Source: Podospora bellae-mahoneyi (lineage: Eukaryota > Ascomycota > Sordariomycetes > Sordariales > Podosporaceae). Taken from it: 64,000 bases of DNA. A program made the position numbers and the translations under genes. Under the pieces are notes generated by a model. The model saw nothing but the letters and a program-made list of their open reading frames with translations, was not told where the DNA came from and did not search any database. The DNA is taken from assembly GCF_035222275.1 (NCBI RefSeq), contig NC_085886.1, positions 806,001-870,000 of the forward strand, read 5' to 3'. Shown here piece by piece: positions 35,415 to 46,258 of the stretch (its first letter is position 1; every line of letters begins with the position of its first letter).

Positions 35415-36245
35415 ATGTTGCCCTCCTCACCATCCCTCCTCCTCCTCCTCCTCCTCCTCACGGCTCTCCTCCTCCTCCTCCCCCTAACCACCGCCCAAAC
35501 CACCACCCCTCCGACTCCTACAGCCCCCCCAACCCCAACCGTCACCACAATCATCTCCCTCTTCTACCTCAACGACCGCGCCCACGACGACTTCCCCCGG
35601 CCCTACACCCCCACCCCGCACGCCATCCCCGGCCGTGTAATCGCCACCGACTCCCTCCTCAACTTAACAACCTACATCGTAACCAAAACCCAATCCTTCC
35701 CCGGCCGGCGCCGCCCCCCCTTTGAAAATAACCCACCCCCCTGGGCCAAAACCCTCACCTCACCCCCTTCATCCCTCCCAACACCATGGTGGCGCCCAGA
35801 TTTTGGTGACAGGAACGGCACAGGCCAACCGATTACCATCACCCAGGGCCCCTCAACATTCATGTTTACTGGTTCGAGGGGATGGAAAAAGGGGCAGAGT
35901 GTGGTTAATCGGTGTAGTTTGGGTGGGACGACAGAGGCGGTTTGTAATTTGACGCATGTGGGGAGCGCGTGGTATACGGGGGATAGGGAGTGGGAAGGGG
36001 AGTATTCGACTTATAGTTATACGTGGACGGAGGGGGATAGGTTTGGGTTTGTGGGGGTTACTGTTACTGCTGGGGGGGAGATGTTGAGTGAAGAGAATGG
36101 GGGTGATGATGGGGTGGGGACGACGGGGAAGGGGGCTGGCGTGAGGTCTGCTAATGGGGGGGTTGGCAGGAGGGGGGTGAATGGGGGGGTGATGATGGGG
36201 TGGGTGGTTTGGGTGGTGATGGGGTTGTTAGGGGGGTTATCATAG
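35415..36245 (+). CDS. Secreted, probably GPI-anchored cell-surface protein
   Basis: An intron-free frame of 276 residues. It starts with a leucine-run signal peptide (MLPSSPSLLLLLLLLTALLL, cleavage likely after PLTTAQ at about residue 28), followed by a Thr/Pro-rich linker (TTTPPTPTAPPTPTVTT). The central domain has two cysteines that could pair (VVNRCSLGG and EAVCNLTHVG) and N-glycosylation sequons (LLNLTTY, DRNGTGQ, VCNLTHV). The C-terminus is a Gly/Asn-rich spacer and a hydrophobic tail (MMGWVVWVVMGLLGGLS), which fits a GPI-attachment signal. This layout is common in fungal cell-wall and effector-like proteins. The coding strand turns sharply from C-rich to G-rich at about 35865. No specific family is recognised. 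Confidence 0.8.
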   Translation: MLPSSPSLLLLLLLLTALLLLLPLTTAQTTTPPTPTAPPTPTVTTIISLFYLNDRAHDDFPRPYTPTPHAIPGRVIATDSLLNLTTYIVTKTQSFPGRRRPPFENNPPPWAKTLTSPPSSLPTPWWRPDFGDRNGTGQPITITQGPSTFMFTGSRGWKKGQSVVNRCSLGGTTEAVCNLTHVGSAWYTGDREWEGEYSTYSYTWTEGDRFGFVGVTVTAGGEMLSEENGGDDGVGTTGKGAGVRSANGGVGRRGVNGGVMMGWVVWVVMGLLGGLS

Positions 36246-36497
36246 CGAATGGATTTAGAACAAAAAAAAAACGAGGGTTGGCAAAAGTTGATTGTATTTG
36301 GAGTAAAGTATGTGTGTTGTTGAGATGAAGACTGAGGTCTTGTTTTCGAAGGGAATTGTATAGGCAAACTGGCTGACATGGTTGTTTATTTAACGTTGTA
36401 AACAAAAGTCCTCAAAACCCTCACTACAGTTGAAAACCGCTATGAACGACAAGAAGCTGTGGGGAAAGCCCTTTGTCTGTTGACGACAGCCCCTTCC

Positions 36498-37181
36498 TCA
36501 ATCCTGTTCCTTGTGTGTGGCCTCATCCGACTGGGGACTCGCAATTGACCGTATTTCCCAGATCTGCACCCGCAGGTTCCGAACCTCCATCACCTTCTCC
36601 AACCCCAGCGTCTTCCCCCTCCCCTTCAAAACCCTATACAGGTCCGTATCCTTCCGAATCTTATCAAATACCGTCAAAATCTTCCCCGCATACGCAGGAG
36701 GAAACCTCATTCCCAATCCCGTCTCAACCTCCGTTCCAAACCTCCAATACTCATCCTCCGCCGAAATAACATGAAACTTCATCTCGAATTCCCCCCAAAA
36801 CTTCCGATAGTCATCCACCTCCCGAATAATATGAAAGCTCGTCAAGATTAGCAAACCTCTGCCCCTCGAGGAAGTCCTGTCCCACTTAAACTTCAACTTC
36901 TGCACAAACCTCTCATACGGCAACACCGCCCGCTCAAACGCGCGCTTGTCGTCCCCGACGGAGATGATGCCCCTCTCCCAGTTAAACCAGATATACCTCT
37001 GCTCCAGCGGCCAAGGCTTCCACTCCGGCTCCAACGCCGGTAATCCCAGCTCGACCCGCTTCTCCCTCTCTTCCTTCTCCAGCCTGAGCTGCGTTTGAGA
37101 CTTGAGACGTTGTTCGTCCTTGCCGGGCCTACGGAATCGGCCCCGATGAGGACGTAGAGGTATCAAGCGAAATAGCCCCAC
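36498..37181 (-). pseudogene. 5-prime truncated 2EXR-domain gene
   Basis: An open frame of about 227 codons with the second half of a 2EXR protein (EQRYIWFNWERGIISVGD, then FERAVLPYERFVQKLKFKW) but no F-box-like N-terminus and no HTCSEAR block. The frame opens directly after a stop at about 37184 and has no ATG before the 2EXR strand. Its upstream end is only 118 bp from the ADE13 stop codon. It therefore looks like a truncated copy whose front was lost when it was placed next to ADE13. An upstream exon inside the ADE13 3-prime region is possible but I found none. Confidence 0.55.
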
Positions 37182-37299
37182 TTATACTGGCTAAAGACAC
37201 GGTGCTTATAATAAGTTTTAATTCATTTTGCCTACCCATTTTATTACCCCCAAAGTTCATGATATACATTTGTCCAGACCCCAAATCCAGACAGATCCT

Positions 37300-39094
37300 C
37301 TAAATAGAAAGCTGAGCAGTAGAAGCCTTATCCAGCGACTCCTTGTAGTTGGCCAACTTAGCGGCGACCTCGCCGTTGCAGTAATCCTCGACAATCTTGG
37401 GGCAGTTGCCGATAAACAGCTTGGGGTCGACAAGGCTGTCGATATCGCCCCAGACGGGACGGAAGAACTCGGTCTTCTTGATGCGCTCGAGAAGGTCGTT
37501 GCGGCCACCCTGCTGCTTGACGACATCGGAAGCCTGGTGGGAGAGGACACGGACCTCCTCGTGGGCCTCCTGTCTGGAAACACCGTGGGTGGCGAGCTTC
37601 ATGAGGATGGACTCGGTGGCCATGAAGGGGAGCTCCTGGTCGATGCGGGAGCGGATGACGCTTGGGTAGAGGACAATGCCGTTGGTAACATTGTCCAAGG
37701 CAAGGAGGATGGAGTCGGCAAGGAGGAACTGTCAAAGTTAGCCATGGTAACCAAGATGCACCGAACCCAAAACATACCATCTCGGGGATATCCATGCGGC
37801 GGATGGCGCTGTCATCAAGAGTTCTCTCAAACCACTGAGTCTCAAAAGTGGCAGTAAAGTCGGCAGGCAGACGGGCCAGCTTGCGGCCAAGAGCAGTGAT
37901 ACGCTCCGATCTCATGGGGTTTCTCTTGTAAGCCATGGCGGAGCTGCCAATCTGGCTCTTCTCAAAAGGCTCCTCCATCTCCTTCAGGTTGGCCAAATGT
38001 CTGATGTCGGAGCAGATGCGCTGGGCAGTAGCACCAAGAGCGCAGACAGCGTTGGCGACTCTGAGATCGACCTTGCGGGTGTAGGTTTGGGTGGAGATGG
38101 GGTAGGCAGAAGGGAAGCCAGCCTTTTTGCAGAGGATCTCGTTGAGTTGGACAATCTTGTCGGCGTTGCCCTCGAAGAGCTCCAAGAAGGTAGCCTGGGA
38201 ACCGGTGGTGCCCTGGGCGCCACGGAACTGAAGTCTGTCACGGACAGTCTCGATGTCCTCGAGGTCCATCATCAGCTCCTGGATCCACTGGGCAGCACGC
38301 TTGCCAACGGTGATGAGCTGGGCCTGTTTGTAGTGTCAGTTACAGCCCAGTTTTGATCCCTTTAGAGAATACTGACAGGCTGGTAGTGAGTGAAACCGAG
38401 GGTAGGCAAGTCCTTGTACTTGAGGGCAAACACCTGCAAGTTCTGGATAACCTTAGCGAGCTTGGGAAGAATGAGGTCCAAAGCCTTCTTCTGGAAGATG
38501 AGATCGGCATTGTCGGTCACTGTTGATGTTAGTTCCCTTTTTCACTCTTCTTCTCATTGCCAGTCCTCCAAAACTATTCCATCTCCCCAACCACATCCAC
38601 CCCCAACCGAAAGAGCAAAAATCAAAACTCACCATAACAACTCGTAGCCCCCAAATGGATATGTCCAGCAGCCTTTGGCGCATCCTATACCTCCCCCCAT
38701 TAACATCATCCCCCTTTCCCCTCCCCCCTTCCCCTCTCGAGTTACTTACCTCACCATAAGCATGCACATGCGCCATCACATCATGCCTAAACTTGGCCTC
38801 ATACTCCCTCGCCTTGTCAAACGCCTCATCGCTCACCCTCACATTTTCCCTCATCTCCCGGATCGCATCCTCGGGGATCGGCAAGCCCAGCTCCCTCTCC
38901 GCCTCGGCAAGCCAAACCCAGAGCTGGCGCCAGGTTGACGCACGCTCCCGGGCAGAGAAGATGGTCATCATCTCTTGGGAGGCGTAGCGGGTGCTGAGGG
39001 GGGTCTTGAAAGTTTGCGTTAGTACATCATGTCATGGCAGGAATGAGAGAGTTGGGAGGGGAGAACATACGACATATTTATCGTAGCTGGACAT
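37300..39094 (-). CDS. ADE13: Adenylosuccinate lyase
   Basis: Purine biosynthesis enzyme that releases fumarate from SAICAR and from adenylosuccinate; a homotetramer of the fumarase/aspartase superfamily. Six exons on the minus strand: 39094-39071, 39004-38750, 38684-38633, 38519-38377, 38323-37778 and 37728-37300 (introns of 66, 65, 113, 53 and 49 nt), giving 482 residues, the same length as the yeast enzyme. The start [20 protein letters not shown] is typical. Catalytic and substrate-binding regions visible are [33 protein letters not shown] and the superfamily signature loop [16 protein letters not shown]. Every exon junction restores conserved sequence. The 49 nt fifth intron is among the shortest in the window. 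Confidence 0.97.
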
Positions 39095-39820
39095 TTTGGC
39101 GGTTGGTGTCTTTCTCTTCTTCTCACTTCTAAAGATTGATAATGAGAAATAAGACGATATGAGAATGAGGCTCAAAAAGATAATAAAAGCTCAGCTCATA
39201 CACAAGAAAAAAAAAGGAGGGGCACTCTCTCGGAACTTTTTTTTCCTAGCTACCAAGCAGCTGCGGTAAATCGCGGGGGAGGGGCAGAGGCAGCGTCACC
39301 GGCAACTGCTCCAGCTAGTCAGTGGGGTCCGCTACTTGCAAATGTCATGTCCCCCCGCTGTCGGCCACCCCACATTGAAGCTTGTCTGACAGCCATGACA
39401 GCTTCCGTGGGGGTGGACATGGTGATTGATCGCCACTTGATAATTTAACCTCAGATCAACATCATGTCATTCATGCCTCTTCACACCGCAACCATTGGCC
39501 AATCAATCCTCACAATGAACAGTTCGGCTTCTCAGGCTACCTTCATCCCTGATAGAATTTTTCTTCATCTTTTCTTATAAACTCCTCACACCGTCGCAAG
39601 ACTCTTCCCTCTCTCTACCCCCCGACATATACATTTGCAGATAAATAAATACGAAACAAATAACCGAACTCCCCCCCTTCCGCAAAATCCCGCTCACACA
39701 CACAAAGCCAAATATCCTCCCCCACTATCGTCACACCTCGTTAACTTTCCCCTGTCATATCAATACACTGCTACCGCTCCGTTCGTTCTATTCTTGATCA
39801 TCTCTCACAAGACCGGCCTC
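39095..39820. promoter_or_regulatory. Promoter region of ADE13 and 3-prime flank of the Zn2Cys6 gene
   Basis: This 726 bp region holds the ADE13 promoter and leader. I see no coding segment. No TATA box is obvious at a useful distance. Confidence 0.5.
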
Positions 39821-42787
39821 TCAACTCCAAAACCCATCCATCTCAAACCCAAAATCCCCTCCCCACATCCCCGGGTTCCAATCATAATCCATCGCCCCCC
39901 CATCCCAGCTATCCGTCCCCAGATCCTGACTTATCTCCTGCACCAGCGTCGCCGTCGCATCCGCCAGCGTCATCGGCGCCTTCTCATACAGCTCCGCCAG
40001 CTGCGCTGTCGTTTCCGCAAGTTGCGCCGTCGACTGTCCATCCTGAAGATCTTGATCCTGTGTAGATTATCCCGTTAGCCACCACTGATCCGAAAAGAGA
40101 AAGAAAAGGAAAACTCACAAAAGCCTTCTTCAACTCTCTAATCTTCCTTGCCAACTGCGCAAACGGATCCTCCCTCTCCCTCTCCTGCCCCTGCTGCGAC
40201 CCCCCCATCCCACTCCCCCCACCACCCACCACCCCCTGTGGCGTCCTGTAAACATCACTCGGACTGTTGTAGTTGCTCGCCCCTGTCATCGTCCTGCTCC
40301 TCTTCTTCCTCCGTCCGGCAGTGTGCTCCATGTCCTTGATATGTCTCTCCAAGTACCCATCAAATTCTCTTCGTACTGTCCTCACGTCCCACCCTGGCAG
40401 TGACAAAGTCATGAGCTTGAGCATCCTGACAAACACATAGGTGAGATCAAACGAGGACATGGAGATGAACCTGGGATAGTCAGACTGATCCGATGCCGTG
40501 CGGGCGTGCATGTACTCCTTGACCAGGCGGACGCATTTCATAAGGATGTCGAGGCGGTCCTGCAGGGGGATGACAGAGGCAGGGCGGCTGTTGCTCGAGT
40601 GCGAGGAGGGCGTGTCGTTTCCGAGACCGTTGGAGGGGGATGTCTTGAAGCTGGGGTCTTCGTCTTCTGGCAGGGAGGATGCAGTGACTGATGAGCCGCC
40701 TATGCTGCCGCTGGTTTTCAAGAAGCCTTCGTAGATGAGGAGTTCAGCGACTATAAAGTGGCCCTTCATCGAGACTGTTGAACCGGTTAGCAAGCATTGC
40801 CTCGTGCGAAGGGAGCAGACGGAAACGTACAATTCTCCATGATCCGCTTCGGCACCTTCTTCTTCTCCCCATGCAGAAACAGCCTCAGGTTTTCCACCAC
40901 CTGATTCCACGGCCTGCGCTCCTTCAAAGGCTTCTTGTACCAGTTGGCCAGGTTCATCGAAATGTGCTGAGACACCCGCTGCACCCTGACCAAATGAACC
41001 ACCAGCTCATCATCAGGCGAGCTCTTTTCCGTAATCAGCACCTTGCAGCACCTCATCAGATACGGCGAGGGCATGAGCTGGTCCGGGCAGTGACTTGTGG
41101 TGAAGGCTCTTTGATTTTTGTCAGTCTTCATCCAACAACAAGACTTGCCAAAGAAAAAAAAAAAAAACAAACTTACACAGTAACCAAATAATACGTCCCC
41201 GCAAACGCCCTCATTCTCTCCAATGCCTCCTCCGATCTGGGCTGCCCTCCCAGACCCGCAATGGCATTCTTCTGCTCTTGAGCATCCAAAACCTCAAACT
41301 TCAAACTCGCCGTAAAGCTCCGAATCAAAAACAGCAGGTTCGTCGTCTTGGCCGCCACCAAATTGTAATGATACCACGCCAGCAGCACCTGCGCCCCTTG
41401 AAGCAAGTCCAGCCCCGCCCCCAGCGACGGCTGGCCCTTTTGGCTGCTCTGCTGAAAGGCTGCCACGCTGATGTCTCTCAGCAGCTGGTCTCCCAGTGCC
41501 ATTTGTCTCCTTCCATCGTGATGGCACGCTTCAACCATGACCCCTTTCCAGAAAAAGGGCCGTTGTTCCTTCATTTGATGGGCACTCAGGTTTGGTGGGA
41601 CTAGAGCAAAGGGGTAGAGATGCTGCATGTGGGAGCGGTACTCCTGAAGCAAATCTTCGGCTTCTTGGCCTTCAGGCCAGATCGAGTCTGAAGCATTGGA
41701 GGATGTCATTGGCGAGGGGTGAGAAGGCGGAGAGGCAGAGGTCATCATGGCGTCTGGCATGACAGAACCTGCCGCTGATACGGCCAGGCCGCCCAGGGTT
41801 TGCTGGTGCTGAGGGTGATGCTGGTGTTGATGATGATGATGATGATGACCATACTGAGGTGTTTGGTGGTTGCTAAGAATAGGTGAAAACTTGAGCTCGC
41901 TCGGTGGCAAGAGGGCCTCGAATGACTCGCCGTTCCATGGTGCTTGCGTGAAATGGTGGTTCGTGACAGAGATCTTGGGGCCACTGCTGGTGCTGTGATG
42001 ATAGTCTGGTGAGATGGCTGGGAGGGGTTGCTGGCCATCAAGTTCAGAGCCTCCAAGAGAGGAGTGATGGTGGTTCTCGAGCCCTTCACCGGTGCTGGCG
42101 CTGCCTGGTGTTTCAGACTTTCCTGAGCTCCCCCCGGCACCGGCACGACCGCCTCCGGCCGCTATCTGCTCTGTGAGGGCCTCGAGACGTCTTTCAAGCT
42201 CGGCCACGCGGGTCAACTTGCGGTCCTTTCGCCGTCGGCGAGGCGGAGCCGGAATCTGTTTGGTGCATTTCTTCTTGAGACGTTCGCATCTGTATAGCGG
42301 TGAAGCGGTGGTGAGTCAGTTGACGCACAGAATGTGAGATCAAGATCTACCAGACTGAGATCGGCATTGACAGCGGAGATGAGCATGAAGTGAAATATGC
42401 TTAAGGTGATGACAGCAGCAACACAGCAGACAGCCTGATCTCGTCCATCGATCTCAACCGCCCGATTTTGCTGCCCGCACCCGTGCCCGGTCTGGACTTT
42501 GGTATATGGCAAAGTGCGGCGGTGAAGAAGAATGAGAGGTGTCAGAAAAAAAGATGTCTGGGAAAGACAGCCGGCCGTGGAACCAGAACAGTGCCCAAGA
42601 TGAGAGACAAAAAAAGCAAGAAAATATTAATTAAAACAGATCGACAAACATACCGTTCACACTTTCCCAACGGGCCAGAACCAGGCTCACACTTGCATTT
42701 TGCAAGCGCACAGGTCCCGCATGCCCTCGGGCCCTTGGTGGGCTTCTTGGAGGAGCCATCACCGCCGCTATCCTCTACAGACTCCAT
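39821..42787 (-). CDS. Zn2Cys6 fungal transcription factor
   Basis: Nuclear DNA-binding regulator of unknown target. Five exons on the minus strand: 42787-42654, 42289-41177, 41108-40831, 40774-40119 and 40057-39821 (introns of 364, 68, 56 and 61 nt), giving 805 residues. The binuclear zinc cluster spans intron 1: RACGTCALAKCKCEPG then GKCERCERLKKKC. It has the six expected cysteines (C-x2-C-x6-C-x9-C-x2-C-x6-C) plus one extra Cys in KCKC. A basic linker (PPRRRRKDRKLTR) and a coiled-coil dimer helix (VAELERRLEALTEQI) follow. The middle holds His/Gln-rich repeats and a fungal-specific regulatory domain from about residue 240. The tail is acidic with aromatic residues (DSWDGGAMDYDWNPGMWGGD), suggesting an activation domain. 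Confidence 0.93.
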
Positions 42788-44830
42788 TGCGGCCTGGCAC
42801 GAGAGTTCGGGTACCGGCACCTTCTCCCTCTCTTCCTTTCCTCAAGAGAAGCGTACTTCTTCCTCTCTTGTTCCCGTCTATCTGCTCCCTTAATGTTGTG
42901 CCGCCAAAGGGAGCAGAGTACGAGGCGGTCACAGCAGGGCCAGCCACGGCCGCTTGCTTGCCGCTCCGCAGGCTCGGTGACAGAACTCGCCCACCGCAGG
43001 ACAAGGTTCCGCGATCTGCAAGTTGAGCTGCCGCGCTCTGCTGCTGCTTTGTTTTCCTGGGAATGCCCCCGGGGCCGGAAGCCAAAAGATCGGAAGGGAG
43101 ATCAAGAGGTACAAGAAGCGGGGACGGAGCCCAAGAGGCCTTGACACGGAGACGGAAACACGGGGTTGGGTTGGTGTAAGTGGAAGGCTGTCCTCCAAAA
43201 GAGCAGGTCGCGTTGAACGTATAGGTTTGATGGAATCCGGGGATAAGATTTGAATGTTATGCAAAATGCAATCGGGAACCGATTTGGAGGGGCGTGTGGT
43301 GTCTTAAAACCGTTGACGAGAAAGAAGCTCTCTCCCGCTCTCCCCCGCCGCTGAAGAACGTGGTGATAAAGAAGGAAGATGCGGCCTTCCCTTTCCCCAG
43401 AAAAGAAGAAAAACGCCAACCGCCAAAAAAAGAAGTGACAAAGGGGTGTGCTGTGTCGGAGAAACCTCACTTGATACTGACTGATGATATGGTTCCAAAT
43501 CTGAGGATGATCAGTCGATTGAGAAAAAGATGCCAATGATCGAGCAGCAAGAGGACGATGAGGAGGGGGACCCGAGCAAACGGGGTTGGTAACTAACAGG
43601 TGGGAGGGACGAAGGTGACTTTGGGACGCGGACGTAAGACTGGAACATATGCAATGCTGTGTTCGTGGGACGCGAGTAACAACCCATCCTTCCTATAAGA
43701 TCAGGCTGTACATCTCGCCCAGTTCTCGCACTTTGCTTCTTAGAGGTGCTTCCTCTCTTTCACTATCCCACAGCTCCAAAAAAACCAACCGCCTTGCTGT
43801 CGTCATCCTTCTCTCTCTGGCCACCCTTCTCGAGGCAGCCAAGACATCTCTCCCCCGAAACTCAAACGCCCTCTTCCCCACCCACTACTCACTTATCTGA
43901 TGGCTCGTCCAGTGTGAGGTCGTATACAAAACATCTCTCGTCTAATCGAAGGATGCCTAGAATGTCACTGCCCTCTCCATGTCTCGCCCGGTCCCATCCT
44001 TCGACTAGCCTGAATCAAAAGGGTTCACCGAAGAACATCTTCAACAACCAGAAACACAATCTGCCGGTTCCCTCGGTGCCCTCGGCAAAGGATCACAGTA
44101 TGCCACCAGTCTTCGAGAATAAAAACAAGAAGCCCCCAACGTTTCATTAAACCACAAAGTGTACGAAGATCTGGGTAGGAGTCGGGAAATTCCGTCGGTG
44201 TGAGCACTCATCCAAAGTCCTCCGACTCCGTTCGTACATATCCCACCCTCTTTTTGTCGCCGTTGGTTGGTCAGTCTCCCTCCCACAACGACCAGCGGCT
44301 GAAGCGGACGGGCGGGCCCAGATCCGAAGCACCACTCACGGAACAAAGGCGTGATCCTCCTCAAGCACATTACTGGCGCATATTCGAAGGAGGGTGTTAT
44401 CCTCAGAGCTAAGAGCACTAAAAGGCGGGCGGGCGGCAGTGGCTTGAAGCATAAGCAGCAGCTAACAAGAGCTGTGCCGTTTGAGAAAGATCCCGCCCAA
44501 GGCTTGGCACCGGCTGCCTTCGTTTTGAGCATCTCACTCAGCAAGTCTTTCTCTTTGCATGCAGCTGCTCTGCCTGTGTTGGTCTTATCAACGACTTACA
44601 CAGTTACACGGCTCGGCGTCCGCCTCGCCCACCTCGCCCAACCCGCCAACGATCTACGGGCACAGCTCAGACACCTTGCAGCTTGCTTGCCTTGTCCTAC
44701 CACAACATCACCAACTTTGGTTCGCTGTGTGATCCTCGTGCGTGCCGCGAAAAAGAAAGGTCGGGACCGCTGGGGATGTTACCGTGCCTTTTGAACCACC
44801 ATCAGAAGCTCGGGACAACAACACCAACAA

Positions 44831-44852
44831 GAAGAAGAAGAAGAAGAAGAAG
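44831..44852. repeat. (GAA)n microsatellite
   Basis: Seven tandem GAA units followed by ACAACAACA. It lies in the gene-free region. Confidence 0.9.
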
Positions 44853-46016
44853 CACAACAACAACACCGGCCTCTCTTCATAGTTCTCTTAACACCTACCC
44901 ATCCAGAGGTCAGTATCAGCTTCCATATCTCATCCAGTCAGACCAGCCAGACCACTCCCTATCAGGTAGGATCCCTCCACCCACCTGTCTATGTCGGGTT
45001 CCCCCCTGTCTGACAAATAAATTTGGACGGGCCACACACGCGAGGGCGACCCTCGGCGGCTATCTATCGAGATAATGCACCGTCTCAAAATCCTTCGTCG
45101 ACAAGATTGGCAACCGAAATCCCACTCTACTACACCGGGTGGTAAAGCTTCCCAGACTAGAACTAGATGAGAAAAACAAACAAACCTACATCAAATGAAC
45201 CCAACACACTGGAGTTGGGTTATTTAGCTACCAAGCAAGCCCACGTAGAGAGCTCATCATCAAGCGTTCAAACCGAATATGTGAACTTTGAAGCAAACAT
45301 AAAAGCGAATACGCGAACTTCTCCCAGATGTGGCTACTGTCTTGGCCATCCAGAACATAACATTCTCATAAACTCGCCTCCCAATCCCCCCTCGGCGAAA
45401 AGATCCATCCCTCTTACCACATACACAAGCCCCATCTCGTAGTATCCGGAATCCCCGGGTGCACCCGTCAAAGGGTCCCTCCCCCAACACCAGTTAGGAA
45501 GAGGCGAGGGCTTCCCGCACGTACTACATTCCGGTATATTGCTTACCACACCTCTCTTTCTGCATAGTATCAAGTTCATGGTACCACCCTATCTTTCCTC
45601 CCGTTGACATGGCCTGCTTTACTCCAAAACTCATCAACCAGACAGCACTCGTTTCTTTTTGGAAATTTACACAGAGAAGTATTATCCCATTCACTTCACT
45701 CATATATTCGAAAAAGGAACCATCAAAAGTAATGTAAACAGCCAGGCATGTAGCCAGCCAACAAAGACAGGGAGAAATTTCCCCATCATTCGTCATATTT
45801 ATAAGTTAAAACCACAGCTTTCCTCCTCCTACCCATTTCATAGTAAGGTATGTATCGGATAGGTAGATAGCAGCCAAGGTAAGCCTCTCGCCTAACGTAA
45901 CTCCCCTTAGGAGGAAAAGACCAATCGAAAGAGCGACGAAGCAAAAAGACACAAATATGCAAGCCAGTAGGGCAAGAGATTGTCCCCCGCTTACAAGATC
46001 AAGACGACGACGATAA

Positions 46017-46017
46017 T

Positions 46018-46053
<36 letters not shown>
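46017..46053. repeat. (AAC)n microsatellite
   Basis: About twelve tandem AAC units preceded by GACGACGATAATAAC. It lies about 205 bp beyond the HEM1 stop codon. Confidence 0.92.
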
Positions 46054-46054
<1 letters not shown>

Positions 46055-46185
46055 CCAAAACCACCACACGTCGCTTTACGCTCAAAAAGAACGTGTTTCA
46101 ATGGTTTATATCCGGTCCGGCGAGCCCCCCAAGAGCAAACGGTGGTGTTTAGGACAAGAAGAGAAGTTTTGAAATTTCGTGTATA

Positions 46186-46203
46186 CACACACACACACAC
46201 ACA
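46186..46203. repeat. (AC)n microsatellite
   Basis: A short run of about nine AC units just 3-prime of HEM1, probably in its 3-prime UTR. Confidence 0.85.
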
Positions 46204-46258
46204 AAACGATCAAGGTCACACATCAACAGGACAGACCAACTTGCCTAAATCCCAAGAT

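Larger units (their letters stand above)
42788..46258. other. Long gene-free stretch between the Zn2Cys6 gene and HEM1
   Basis: About 3.5 kb. The part next to 42787 must contain the Zn2Cys6 promoter and the part next to 46258 the HEM1 3-prime UTR. I found no frame with a recognisable domain or a credible start-splice-stop path. The region is rich in simple repeats near its HEM1 end. A non-coding RNA or a fast-evolving small gene cannot be excluded by eye. Confidence 0.45.

Noticed and set aside
36017-36405. Proline/serine/threonine-rich minus-strand frames over the 3-prime end of the GPI-type gene
   Set aside because: They are the mirror image of the G-rich sense codons and show no domain; the sense frame has a signal peptide and hydrophobic tail.
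37984-38356. Frames on both strands within ADE13 exon 5
   Set aside because: The ADE13 frame is certain from conserved sequence; these are shadows.
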